Shown piece after piece: positions 32,875 to 45,205 of a stretch of 64,000 bases of DNA. The notes under the pieces are model-generated. The model had not been told where the DNA came from. It saw only the letters and a program-made list of their open reading frames with translations, and did no database searches. Every line of letters starts with the position of its first letter. Position 1 is the stretch's first letter. The stretch covers positions 186,001 through 250,000 of the forward strand of contig JAUFSD010000021.1 in assembly GCA_033030425.1 (NCBI GenBank), read 5' to 3'. The DNA comes from Verpa conica (taxonomy: Eukaryota; Ascomycota; Pezizomycetes; Pezizales; Morchellaceae). The translations under genes and the position numbers were made by a program.

Positions 32875-35238
32875 TTATTCCTCAGCCATTATTTGCCTCT
32901 CAATCTCTTGCAAACTCCCGCGATATGGGACCTCATCCCACTCGCACTCACCACCAGGCCTATATTTACTAATTGGGTACTTAGGGGTTTTCGGGGTCCT
33001 ACTTTTCCACTCACCATCCTTTGTTTTGACCCATTCTTTTCTTTGACTCTTCTTAAGTGGTTTGGGCCCTGGCCTGTGAATATCGGTAGGCATCCAGTCA
33101 GGTCTCTCTTGAGACTCGATATCGATTTCATCTTCCTCTTCGCTGGCCTCAGCTATAGTCGCGGTAATTATAGTCATTGGTTCTTGGGGAAGTGTGGCTG
33201 GGTCTAACGGATAACAGAAAGGATAATCCTCGGGGGCCAGCTCGTCCTCTAGTGGGATATCTGGGGTTACGGCATCCAAAGTAGAGAGGTAATAGCTAAT
33301 GCGTTCAAGAAGAGTGCTTTGCCTGGCAAGATTGGAAACGTCCGACCCAACAGGCACTATGTGACGTTCAGCTTCTTCTGCAGCATCCTCTTCAGCCTTT
33401 TTCTTTTCAAGCATCTGTGCGGTATCAGCCTGATACTAAATGTATACAGGATGTGATTAGTATATTGTACTTTTGTGTCATACTTTAGAAGGATACTTAC
33501 TCGGGCTTGAAGCTGAGCATATGTAGTATACTTGACACCACGAGTGTTGCGTGGTGGGGGGGCAAAGGGCGTGGGCTATTATACATAAGAAGTTAGAAAA
33601 TAATTCGAATCAATGTACTAATTTAAGTAGTAGGTTGATTTAGCAGACATACCCTTCTAGTTGGGTCCTGAGAATCTTTATCGCAGTCGGTAGTATAATC
33701 AGATGCGATGGCATTGATCTGGGCTTGTTAGTACTCGGGCCTAACCGCATATTGGAACTCTTAGGAGAAATACATCAGCAAATCCGACGTGATCTTGATT
33801 AACGCATGGAACATTCCAATGTTTGATAGTACCATCAAAGCCTCTTCCCTTACGCATAAGGTCGCCGTTAAAGTCTCTTTCTGGCTCAGACGAGTTTACT
33901 GTACGAACTTTCAGTTGATTGAAATGGGGTCTTTGATGGGTCTGTTGTATGCGTGATGAATGAGGTATTTGGTTATTGTAGTTGCCTCTGTAGGGCCTGC
34001 TTGGGTTGTCTTGTTGGTAGGTGACCCGTCGAGAATTCTGCGCGGTGGGGAGTAACTCCGCGCGCTTATGACGCGGCTCTTGGTGACTTATATTACGACG
34101 CTAAGTAGAGCTATATCAGCTTGAAGGAAAAGAAAAATATAAATTGAGGGGAAAAATACATGATGTTTCTGCCTTTCTCTCTCGGAGGCACTGCTTGTTG
34201 GCCCAGGGACAGGAAGATCCTAAAATTGTGAGTTAGCTAGTGGTATATACCTAAAGATTTTATAAAAGACTTACAACGTAACCTGATATATGGGAGGAGT
34301 CGTCTCTCATTGCATAGTATTCTTCAAGAGAATTGGCTAAAACCTTCGGAGAAGGGCATCTATGCTGTGGCTTGGCCCAATTATAGGAAGTCGAAGACCC
34401 GTCAGATGATGCCACTAGCTTTGACTTATGAGGTAAGGGAACAAGCTTGGTAGCTGCCCTCCCATGGCCAGCGGGGTGAATAGGAAGTGCTCTTGGGGGG
34501 ATATTAGCTTCACGTTCCATTGCCCATTTTTTCATGATTGAATTATAATTTTCAAAGATTAGCTGTTGTCTGAGTGGGGCTGACGTGTTCGAATATGGTT
34601 CTGGCTTATACGGGCTTGCCGCATGAATAGGGCCCCAAACTGGCTCCTTTTGTGCACCTTCGGGGGTAGCATCAGGGCTCTTTAGTAATATAGGTTCTGG
34701 TGAATTTTCGTTTTTAGCGAGCTAATATCATCGAGGTCAGATTTTTGGAATGGAAATCACAGCCCTGAAGAGTACTTACGGTATTACGGTGCTTATTCTT
34801 GCCCTCAGCCAGCGCAAGAGAGAAATACATCCCATTTCCAGATTCGTTTGTCCAACCAGAGGAAGACTGATTGCCGCTAAACTGTTCTTTATCATAGATT
34901 ATGCCAGAGTCAAAAGAACTAATCATGCGTGAAGGGATGTAGTTTGGGTCTTTGGTGATGACGGGTAAGCTGTCTGTAGCTAACGGAGCGGGGTCATTCT
35001 TTGAAGCCAGAGCAGCAGAATTTTGAGCTCTAGAGCTTTTTGTAGCGGATGCAGCGGATGCAGTAACAGCAATGGCTCTTCCATCCCTCGCATCCGTGGT
35101 ATTGGTACCCTTATTCGAAATCGGTTGATGCTGTAGGGAGAAATCATTCTGATGTTGACTTCCTTTTGTTTCTAGAACAAAGGGTGGGCTTCTTGGATTG
35201 AGCCGGCTGATACGGGAGGCAGACAATGAGATAGACAT
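32875..35238 (-). CDS. 662-residue uncharacterised disordered protein, seven exons, all introns phase 0
   Basis: Exons, minus strand: 35238-34780, 34721-34275, 34219-34160, 34100-33774, 33718-33653, 33575-33501 and 33429-32875. Each is an exact multiple of three, and together they give 1989 nt. Donors are GTAAGT or GTATNT; branch sites such as TACTAAC and GCTAAC are visible. The N-terminal half is Ser/Ala/Pro-rich. A middle part reads RKGRGFDGTIKHWNVPCVNQ. The C-terminal exon is a charged helix (MLEKKKAEEDAAEEAERHIV), then Asp/Glu/Pro-rich sequence ending SKYRPGGECEWDEVPYRGSL. I recognise no family. The protein is probably largely disordered and may be a scaffold, but that is inference. Confidence 0.7.
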
Positions 35239-36106
35239 TGATATGTCAAGTGCTGATAATAGATAGACGATGTAAGATTGATTCAAAGGAACAAAGATCA
35301 AGTGGGTTTGAGGCACCTCTTTATGAAAAGGTGCTGTGGGGGACTGTGTGTCAGTAGAGTGATGGAGGGGAGGAAAGGAGCAGGAAAGGAGCAGGAAAGC
35401 GAGTAGTGAGGAAGCTCAGGCTCAAAACTCAGACAAACTTTAAATTTGGCCGATCGAAATCCCATAGAAAGGTGTGCACCAAAGCTTGGAAATGAGCGAG
35501 CCGCAGCAGCCTCAAAGTAAAATTTACTTCCGTTATATATAATCCCCTAGATTAAAAGTATTTACTGACTTAGTAGAGTTGGTGATGCTTAGATTCCTGT
35601 TATTTCCGAACCAAGTCGCTGATGCTTGGGAACATCATAGTACATCACTCGATGACCACCCCATGTAGCTTCTCAATACTCGGTTCGTACTAGTCTCGTA
35701 CTACAAATATATAGACATAACCAACTCATACTTTCAGCTTAATAAACATAACTTCTCATTAGGATAAAATTTACTTATCTGCTTTTATAGCTTATAGCAC
35801 AAACCAGGCCGATTTATTTAGCGGGGGTGTCTATCCGGTTCTTACATTTATCTCCGCGCTAGTGTTTATATAGGTGAATTACACTAATAGACTAGCCATC
35901 GAATCCTTATATCTATACATAGGTATTTCATCCCTCAGTAAATACTAACAATGCCGAGAAGTATATTGGTCACATGATCTATCTTTGGTGGCGATCCTGT
36001 TCTTCCCACCAAAGATGAACCACGTGACCAGTATACCTTGCGGCCTCGCTGGTATATAATCTATACAAAATATTGTCTTTTACAGTCTGGTATCATGTGG
36101 TGCCGG

Positions 36107-36165
36107 AACAGTCCTTCCACATTAATGAATTAAACAAAAAAAAACAAAAAAACAGTCCTTCCACA
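36107..36165 (+). repeat. A-rich 29-bp insert flanked by perfect 15-bp direct repeats
   Basis: AACAGTCCTTCCACA occurs at 36107-36121 and 36151-36165. Between them lies TTAATGAATTAAAC followed by an A-rich tail broken by single C bases. Target-site duplication plus an A-rich 3' end is the signature of retroposition; the insert shares ATGAATTAA with the dispersed motif. Confidence 0.65.
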
Positions 36166-36416
36166 CCCCCATGCACTCATGCTCTGGATTGTCATTGCAT
36201 TGCATAATTAGGAAACATCTTCTCCCCAATTGAAAAGTTTCAAATCAGTCTTAACTCCAGGAATTTTATACTTTAACCAATAAAAATGATACATCTACTG
36301 GTCTTTGCTTGCTTAGGCAATGATGATGAGTGAGCCCCGCAATCCTTGGCATCACGTGATATTACCTAGCAGGACTCTTGTAGAGTGATAATTGGTGTCC
36401 TGGCTCAAAAGACTAT

Positions 36417-36453
36417 GAATGAATGAATTAATCATAAGTACATGGAACCCAAG
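36417..36453 (+). repeat. Dispersed motif copy
   Basis: GAATGAATGAATTAATCATA followed by AGTACATGGAACCCAAG; the best full-length representative of the motif also found at 3641, 23766 and 50657. Confidence 0.6.
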
Positions 36454-37521
36454 GACTAATGTACTCTCGAAAGACTCTGCCTCAAATGCCAGTATCTTGC
36501 CTTAAGCTGGATAACTGGCAATGCTAGGATAGTGAGGGTTTGAAAGTGCATGTATTCCTCAGAACGACTTAAAGCCTCGAGAATAACACGCGTCATTGAT
36601 TCTTTGGGATGAGTGGCCTAGTCCTCGAAGTCTTGGGATAACCCTGGGCACTCATGTGATAAAGTTGTTTAGCTGATGCCCTTGGCGGTTGAAATCGCTC
36701 TATGTTAACCTCCAAGTAACAGTCACCCCCAAACAACGATAAGTGCCACCTTTAGTGTTTCCTCCACTCCACATGTGCTAAACCTTTATAGGATACAGCG
36801 GTATCAAAATAAGGACAGAGCTTAGGATACTCAAGACACCGATCAAAATACCCAGACAGTAAAGACTAGTCCAGGTACTCCAATCTAAATTAGAATACCA
36901 TCGCTACGACTATTCTGGGGATCAAGATGGTCTAGGGAATTTCTTGAGAGGTTGATTTATCGACGTCACGTTTATTTTCACGCGTGGGCTATTGCACTTG
37001 AAAGTTATAACCTTCAATATCTTATTACTGCCATGAACTCAATGAATAATCTCCAGGTGTTACATCATGAAGGCGGTCGAATTCTACATCGAGGAATATC
37101 ATGTAGCAGCCATAGTTTTTGGCATACTTGTGGATCCAAACACACTTCATCCTCTCCCAAGTCATAGCTCCTTAAAGACCTTTAGCATGCCAGAATTCTT
37201 CTCAATATCTTTGATAAAGAGGTTGGTAACTTCTCGAACCTGATTTATCGCTTGCATGATAACAATACCGACAACTGGAGGGCATGGTCACATAAGTAAG
37301 AAATATAGGTGTTGAAGTAGTCACGCTACGTAGCTCATGTATACGGATCGAAACCTGATTCCACATGTACATATATAGCTACACGTATATCATAAAGAGA
37401 TAAATACGAAAACCAAAAACAACCGGGAAGGAAAAAAATAATAATCAAAAACACTTAATACCCCCGCAAAAACACGCAAGAAAAAAAGCACAAAAACACC
37501 TCCAACTCCACTACAACATAA

Positions 37522-38642
37522 CTAACACTCCGGAGTACCATTATATTTACCTCTCATCAAGGGTGTTTCATTCATCTGCGGAGAATCAGTAGATCTCGTC
37601 GACTTCGAATTTGAGTTATCCCAGCTATTTCCCGACTTCTTATCCCTGTTGTGTCTGAGATAGGCACGTAAAGCCGGTAAGCAAACCGCCAACTGACTCA
37701 TCGTGATCTCGATCAACGCCCACAGCTCGTATGTGTGGATGATTGATGCTTTCTCGTTCTTGCGGATCTTGGGGTATATGACGATGAAGCGGGCTAATGC
37801 TGCAAAGATTGATAAACCGCCGATGCAGAAGACGGCGGCTAGGCCGGCTAATTGGCGTTTACCGAGTTGCAGAGTCCGGAGTACTGATAGTGGTAGTATG
37901 AGGACTTTTCAGGGGGGGGGGAGTATTAGTATTTGTACGTTTCATAGCTTGAGGGTGGGTGGGAAGACTCACTGAAGATGTCTGTCGCGATGTTAAGGAA
38001 GCTCCAAAATGGGAGTGTTATTAGATTGCCTGTTGCATTGCATTCTCCGTTCCTTTGGGAGTGTTAGATGTGATAATCATATCAAAGGTCTAAAGTGGAC
38101 TAACCAGTTCGTATATACTGGACGGCACCAGAATGAGTGTATAAGTAAGACGACAACGTATGAACTACACGTGAATGCGGTGACGAAGAACAGATACTTC
38201 TTCAATTTTGGTGATAGATTTGGAAATAGGTGATAATAGTAGGCTACAAAAGCACCCTTCGAGAGCCACATCGCGGTGAAAACCAGAAATCCACAAATAT
38301 ATGAAAGCTAGAATAGCGGAATTAGCAATCTACGAAAAAAGAGGTTGATTCGGGGATGGAAACCTCTCCAGCCATTGAAGCCCTACTTGGCGCAATTGTG
38401 CGAGTTCGCCCTTGGATCTCTAAATTATATTTCCACGCATCTGTTGATATTGCCCCAATTCCGAATATCCATGAGCTGACTACCAAAATATCGGAAGTTA
38501 TGATAGCCGGAGTTGAAAGGCCTTGTCGACGATTAAGCCATAGCCGTAAAGTCATGACAATCAGAACGAGCAAGTTTAACGACCATGTCAGGCCTAATAG
38601 CCCTTCAGCTGATATTGGCACATCCGGTACGTGTTCTGCCAT
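37522..38642 (-). CDS. Fungal rhodopsin-domain integral membrane protein, four exons
   Basis: Exons, minus strand: 38642-38364, 38307-38105, 38052-37973 and 37904-37522, totalling 945 nt and 314 residues. About seven membrane segments are present: LLGLTWSLNLLVLIVMTLRL, IITSDILVVSSWIFGIGA, SYICGFLVFTAMWLSKGAFV, YLFFVTAFTCSSYVVVLLIH, LITLPFWSFLNIATDIFI and AVFCIGGLSIFAALARFIVI. The block ECNATGNLITLPFWSFLNIA with NIATD is typical of the family. Two of three acceptors are AAG rather than CAG/TAG, and the first donor is GTTTCC, so boundaries are less certain than the identity. The C-terminal 50 residues are Ser/Lys/Asn-rich and cytosolic. It is a distant relative of the gene at 19059. Confidence 0.8.
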
Positions 38643-40509
38643 TAGGAATATATATTTCAATAATGAGTAATCAAAAAAGAAGCAAAGGGCTAAGATCAAA
38701 TTGCTGTGAATGATGGGATTTTCCCCGTTACTAGATCAGTATTTGAAAGTGGCAGGAAAGCTGCCTGAGATCAAGAGCTGGAGTCTTCCTATATAATATA
38801 CTCGCTCAAGTTCTGGGCCCCACCTGGTATGTAACCACACTAGGTATAAATATTATTAGATATAGCCTTTAGTTAAAGTGGGGCTCACCTAAGGTTACAA
38901 AGCGTTCGCTTGTCCCTGCATCTCCAGCTACATGCAGTCATGGCTTCCAACGCCTAGATTTTTGCTTCTTTTCCAGCACTTCAGCCTCTAACAGTTTTTC
39001 AGTCATTAGATTCACAATGTACTCTCGCATTATTTTTCGGCAAAACACTCCTACTAGCAATGGTACCTACTTCCCAGTTCTTCAGATATTTCCTTCTGGA
39101 AAGTACTATTAATAACAATACTCAGGTAATCGTGAAGAAACTACAAACCGTAGACGAAAAACCACCCCGGCAACGCAAGGAATCCCTATTTCAAAGTTTG
39201 CTAAAGACCTCTGGGCTTTTGTTCCCAGCGGCGCAGGTGGGTATGTGAGGCGCGCACTGGCTGCTGAGCCTCAATCGAACGAGGCGGTTCCATAAGCTAA
39301 GCGAGTAGCGCGTTTATGTCATGCTTCCTGTACTACATGACCAGATTTACGCATCCCCGGGATTCTTCGGTTTAGTACGAGGCAGTTGTCACTACGCGGG
39401 GAGGAGGAGGCTAATCGGTGAGAACTAACCAATTCCCGACAAAAATAGGATTTTCTTGGTCATATCGCCCAGAGAATCCCATCTGAGAATTGCATTCTGA
39501 TTCGGTGGGGGGGAATACCTCAAAGTCGAACAAGGTTATGGTAGTACGGGTCTTTCTGCATAGATTGGATCCATGATATTGGCCCTGCTCGTTGCCGCCC
39601 TCTTACGCCAAGCTGGGGGCTTGGAGGTGTTTGCCACTTGGTAGCATAGGAATTGAATCACACTAGTTGGTGATGGTACTGTTAGAGAACGCCCTACCAA
39701 TCTAATTAGTGTTTCCTCACAGCTATTGGTTGATGATATCTCCCCTCCCCCAGATATTAATGCGTTGTGCTTTGAAGTTTCTCTACCAAAGTAACCCAGG
39801 CGTTCCAAAATTAGTCCTTGAATGGAAAAATGGGTCGCTGATCCGACAACGTTACCTACTGTCCTCCTGCATGCACTGCTGTTTGCTCTGCGGACACCTG
39901 TGGATATTAAATAAGCTTAAAGATCTTTGTATAGCTAATTTAGGCATAAACCCGACGCAACCCGGGATAGTAGATTCGAAGTTTTCTGCAGAAACTGTGG
40001 ATCTTGTGCCCCCCGGATTAAACTATAAACAGGGGCAAACTTTGGCTAAAGTACACGTCGGTATATATATGCACGTACTCGCAGCACAAGTAGCAGTAAA
40101 GGTCTTTAAAGTATCGTACCATGACGCTTCCTAACTGCTATATTATAAGAATCCTCACTCATAAATTATGTAAGATGGGGTGAAACTTCTAGACTCTACC
40201 ACCCTCGCCGCTAGCTCCTGGAAAACACAACCAGCCACGGAATGTTAGCTCAGTACAAACATCAAACCTAGGTTGAGTTATAGTAAGGGGTTCCACATGA
40301 TAATGATCATAGAGTACTTGATTCACACCTGCGTTTCCTTCGATATAATAATTAACCATGCTTGATTATGCGTTGGGACTTCTAGAGCTTTAGTTCAATA
40401 ATGCAAATTCTTACTACTGAATGATATATTTCTAATAATACTAAGCAATAATAGAACCCTTAGAAGTTATAACCTAGGACAACCGCTCCACCTAAAAATT
40501 TCGATGATG
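38643..40509. other. Gene-free interval
   Basis: Open frames at 39060-39248 and 39709-40134 have no family features, poor composition and no supporting splice partners. Nothing else is recognised. Confidence 0.4.
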
Positions 40510-41640
40510 CTAATCAGCATATCCATCCAAAACCCTCTTCTTCAAAACAACCCCCCAATGCTTCTTCAAGTTTCCCGAGATGTGCGTTTTCCCGCTAGAT
40601 TTTGAGTTCAGACTGTTCGCAATATTTGCCCAATCCAATTTCTCGCTTGCAGCATCAAAAATAATCTCCATCTCAGACCTTTTCATCGCCGATGAGAGGC
40701 CTCTGGAGGTCTTCAAGTTGCTACCTGACTTGCCGCCTTCTGACACCATGAGTTCCCCATCATTGGTAACTAAAGATGCTTGAGCCGGCTCTTTGGTTAC
40801 CTTTTTTGTAGGCGTGCGTTTTGCCTTTGGCTTCGGTTTTTTCTACGTTATACAGTGAGTTAATTAGAGTTTAGGCAACTTGATATTTTACCAACCAGTA
40901 AAAGGCTAAGATTGAATCTGGGCTTACCTTTGGTGTAGCTGCTTTAGCTACTTTCTTACGGCCTCTCTTTGGCTTCTCCTCCTCCTCTTCTTCCTCTTCC
41001 TCTTGATCAATATACTCGTCTTCCTCATCTTTATTCTTGCCATCGTCACTATTACTTGTATCCATATCTTCAATAGCAAGATCAGCTGAGCTCTCTTTTG
41101 CGGTATCTTCATCTTTCTCCACATCTCTTGGTGGCACCTGTTGTGTAACCGTGATTTTCTCCACATGTTTTTTTTCAGCTGCGGATGGTGTTTTCTGCTT
41201 CTTTTTAACCGGCTCAAATGATTTTAACTTTGGTCGGAATATAACCCGCTATCATTGAAGTTTTAGTACAGTCTCTATCAACCAACTAGTTGTGTGTGTG
41301 GCGGGAGGGGAGGGGACAAACATACTCTTTGAACTTTTTTATTTACCTCATTATTGCCCTTGATTGCGCCATCACTACCATTCACTACTACAGTTGGTTC
41401 AGTAGTCTCGTCCTCGCTATCACTTTCATCATCTACCCGTTTGCGCTTCGGGAGTTCGACGCCCAGAATAGGAAAGAAACTGTGTTTTGGCGTCTCTCTT
41501 TCATATTCACCGTCGGACGAGTCCTGGTTTTCATCATCCTCTTCTTCGTCTTCCACACTCGTTTCGTCATTCTTATCAATCTCCATGTCGTGATACTCCT
41601 CACTGTCTTCTTCCATAGTCGGCTTTTGCTCTAGGTTCAT
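40510..41640 (-). CDS. Acidic/basic nuclear-type protein with possible C-terminal SANT-like helix set
   Basis: Exons, minus strand: 41640-41347, 41248-40928 and 40842-40510; 948 nt, 315 residues, both introns phase 0. The N-terminal 80 residues are very acidic (EEDSEEYHDMEIDKNDETSV). The middle holds KRKRVDD and a Glu run before KPKRGRKKVAKAATPK. Then comes a Lys-rich stretch (KKPKPKAKRTPTKKVTKE). The final 60 residues (MKRSEMEIIFDAASEKLDWA, IANSLNSK, LKKHWGVVLKKRV) resemble the W-spaced helices of fungal Myb/SANT-like proteins, but this is a visual impression. It is likely a chromatin or nucleolar protein. Confidence 0.65.
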
Positions 41641-43306
41641 TATCTCGCGTGTACGAGCGGCAATAACAGGTATTTCCGTCCTAACGTTACAAGTCCCGCT
41701 TACTGTTGGTATTTCACTCTGAGAAACCTGTCCGATAGATGACTATTTATCGGCCATAAGTCAGCTCACGCAGGTTCGAGATCTTAGAACGTAAATGATA
41801 TTCCTACCCCTTTCTATGCAGTGGGGGGAGGGGGGTTAGGGGTGGACTTCTACCGTAGGACCTTCTCTAGGATTAAATAACCTATCTGGACCCATCTTTG
41901 TATCATCGATAGAGGGGGCCTCGGGGCTCTGGCAGGTTGTTCTCGTTAGTAGGAGAAATAATGTATGTGGGTAATGGGAGTATCAGCTCACATTGTGTTC
42001 ACTAGTGTCGGTGTCTGACGTATCTCTGGTGGCAGCTCTGAGTAGCTTGTCCATGTATCTGTTGTATTCATTCATCTCCGGGGTTCTTCGAGATGAACTC
42101 TAGGGGTTGGCATTAAATTCTATAAAGTTGAAGGATCACGCGAGGGCCGTGGATAGGAAGCCATAGAAGCAAGCGATGACGGCTCCTTATAGAAGCTATT
42201 GGACTTGGTTCTGAAGGGTTCTCGTTAGTTTGCACACTTCTGTTTGTGGTGTTGATAGGAATTCCTGGTAGGTTTGGGGGGTTGTTTGTTTACCGGGGGG
42301 TGATTAATACCTCTAGTAGGAGAGAATATAGGTCTGTGGACTCTCCGATTATCACATCTTCAACTACGCGGTAGGTCTATCGTGGACTTCATTGATAGTT
42401 TCTCTGACCCCGTTGTATAGTTACCGCTATTTGCTCCACGGTTCAGACCTCCGGAGATGGCCTGTGTACCACTTGATAGCAATTTCTACTACAGAAGCTT
42501 CCCGAATGTGGTTCAATATCTATCCCCAGGAGAACAATTGGCTGGCCGGGTACTTGCATTGTAGTACGACTTGACCAGTCTACGACCTCGTTTAGACAGA
42601 CCGGCAAACATCTTGATTCCTAGACTATACTAGAAAAAAAAGAGAGAAACTATTCAGTTTCTTGATGCTTCTGGAACCTAAACGCCTTATCGCATCTGCA
42701 CGAGCCTTATGCTATATCAAAGATCAAACCGTTTTCTTCTATCCTTCCAGTAAATACCAGGTAAATATGTAAAACACTCTCTTCTCAGATCATAATAAAC
42801 ACTCTAATGGATTTAAAAACGGGTCAGAGCATAAGCTCTCTATAGGGGAATTCCGGAGGGGGGGCCTGGGACTCAATCTTATAAACAAACTGCATACAAT
42901 AGATTACACCTCCCGAGGCTCTTTGGGGGCTTGCGGGTTACCGGGAACGTTATGCATGTATCCGAGAGCAAACCTGGTATTGATCTCTGGGGGGAGAGTG
43001 TTGGTGGCCACACTCTATTAACTGGGTTGGAATCCAGCCCGACAGATCCTAAAGTGGAATAATCCAAGTCAAAATACTCTAGGACAAGAAATACCCCAGC
43101 ACAGACACACGAAGAGTTAATTGATTTCATTGGTGATCACTCGGAATCATTTATTTTCTTGAACCAAATACTAATTCTGATGATCAAGATCCCCTAGTAT
43201 TCTAGAACGAAAAGCCATGATTATCATAAAACAAAGGAACAAATTTTATCAGTAATTCATAAACATCATATACAGTACTTTTTTGTCAGTGGTATGTACC
43301 CACAAA
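41641..43306. other. Gene-free interval
   Basis: About 1.7 kb between the acidic protein and the aminotransferase. No gene is supported and no clear repeat was found. Confidence 0.45.
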
Positions 43307-45205
43307 CTAACATCCACCGCCAACGATTCCCCCAGCCCATCCCACGGCTTTAACATCCCCTCCCGTAAATGCCCCCTTCATCCTCCTCTCCGCGCTTTTG
43401 TTACCCCAATCCTCAATATCATCCGCACCGAGTCCCCAGAACGCCTCCACACCCTTCCCGAACCTCTCAGTCGCCTCCGCAATATCGTCCTCCTCAATAG
43501 CCGCAAAGCAGAACCTCATTCTCTCCGCCGACGAGCCCTCCTTGATCTCATCATTCGGAGCAAACGTCCACCCAGGACACGGCAAGGATAGCTGCGTCTC
43601 GGCGCCATACGCCCACAGCTGCATCATCATGTCCAGCTTCGTGTGACCAAACCGAGTAGTATACTCCTTGTACGCCGGGTGAGAGGTGATATGCACGTGT
43701 ACCCAAACAAACATCCCACCCATCGGGATCTCAAAGTCATACATGCGCACCTTCTCGACCACAACCCCGTCAACCTCATCAGACATAGACACAACCGTGC
43801 TAGCATGCTTCTCCAGCGCGTCGCACATCAACACCATTCGCTCCTCGTAAAGCCTGCGTAGGTTCTCAAGCCACTTGACCCACCCGTCCATTCCCCACAC
43901 ATTCAGCAACTGGGCCACCATCGCCTGTGAGAACCCAGACGGAGCCTGCGTGGACGCTTCAGTGATGCGAGTGATACGCTCTATGAACTCTGGCTGGGCA
44001 GTGATCCACCCGAGCCGACATCCCGGCGCAACAGTCTTTGAGAAGGTGTCGAGGCGGATGACACGCCCGCTCTTATCGATAGTGAGGAAACTCGGCGTCA
44101 TAGCCTCCAAGAACGCATACTTCCCATTCTCGTCCTTGAACGGGGCCTCCGGGTCCGGATGAGACGACTCGGTGTATTGGAGATACCAGTATGGGTCGTC
44201 TTCGATTATGATGATATCGAACCTCTCGCAGAGCTCATAGATTGCTTTTCTGCGCTCTAGGGAGAGGGTCCCTCCTGTTGGGTTCTGGCCGATGGTGACT
44301 GTGTACATGAGGTGTGGTCTTCGCCCGTTGATCCTTTCGTCCCAGTGTTCGAGCACATCCCGTAGGCCTCCTTTACCCTCCACACGCATACCCTCCGAGT
44401 CCATTCCAACCGGGACGATGCCGATACCGTACGGTGCTGCCGTTTGCAGTCCGCCTGGGTATGTGAATTCCTCGACTAACATGTTGTCCCCCCGCTCGCC
44501 GAGGAGTGAGATCGCTTTACCGAGACCGTCGGTGTTGCCGCATGTGAGCGCGATCTCGGGCCCAGGGTTTGTGTATGGGATCCTCCCCCCGTGCAGGTGG
44601 TTCAGTGCGAAGTCTTTGACGAAGCTCGTCAGTGGTACCAGACCCGTTACGAAGGTGTACTGCAGTGCGGTGGCGACATCGATCCGGGTCTCGGGAGATG
44701 AGTGGGGGGAGAACTTGGGGATTGAAAAGTGGTCGGATTTGTGGGCGTCTTCTGAGGGTGATTGTACGGGGGTGGGCTTACCGCCGAAGGAGAAGAGTGA
44801 GAGGAGGGAGGACGGTGTTGAGGGCGCTGTTGGGGGCAGAGAGTGGAATTGGGCGGCGAGCTCGGATACGAAACGTGTAGGTGTCGATATCTTTGATTCG
44901 AGCGTGTCGAAGGGGAAGTATCCGGGAAAGGGAAGACCTTGAGACAATTAGTTGATTATCCAATGTATAGGACTGTAACTATACAGTATAGCTACGAGAA
45001 GCCTATACGAACCACCAGCCAAATTTGTCATTCCAGGAAGCATAAAATACTTGTACAAACTCTTCATCTCATTCGGCTTACGTGCGCGGCTGACCGAGTT
45101 GATGTGATGGGAAAGATCTGCGGGCGCGCCTTCTTCGATAGCTGTTGTAGAGCAAGTACTCATAGTAGAGGCCGAAGCCATTGCAACGAGGCGTGAATGA
45201 GCCAT
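43307..45205 (-). CDS. Aromatic/2-aminoadipate-type aminotransferase (PLP fold type I)
   Basis: Exons, minus strand: 45205-45013 and 44937-43307; 607 residues. The 75-nt intron has donor GTTCGT and acceptor TCAAG, joining MTNLAGG to LPFPGYFPFDTLES as in ARO8-like enzymes. PLP-site marks in order are TCGNTDGLGKAISLL, TIGQNPTGG, IIIEDDPYWYLQY and RLDTFSKTVAPGCRLGW (the Schiff-base Lys is in TFSK), then QAPSGFSQAMVAQL and the substrate-carboxylate Arg in MRFCFA. The family transfers amino groups between aromatic amino acids, kynurenine or 2-aminoadipate and 2-oxo acids. An alternative start at Met9 (45181) is possible. It is somewhat longer than yeast Aro8, with a Ser/Pro insert near residues 100-130. 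Confidence 0.92.

Larger units (their letters stand above)
35239..37521. other. Gene-free, repeat-bearing interval
   Basis: About 2.3 kb with no supported gene. It includes the 15-bp direct-repeat insertion at 36107, a dispersed-motif copy at 36417 and a pair of near-mirror CACGTGA/TCACATGA segments around 35970-36020. Confidence 0.5.

Noticed and set aside
39536..40134. Open frames of 90 and 141 codons on opposite strands
   Set aside because: They overlap each other, look random in composition and show no splice extension.
44292..44942. 216-codon plus-strand frame
   Set aside because: Shadow of the aminotransferase coding strand; Ser/Arg/Pro-rich antisense artefact.
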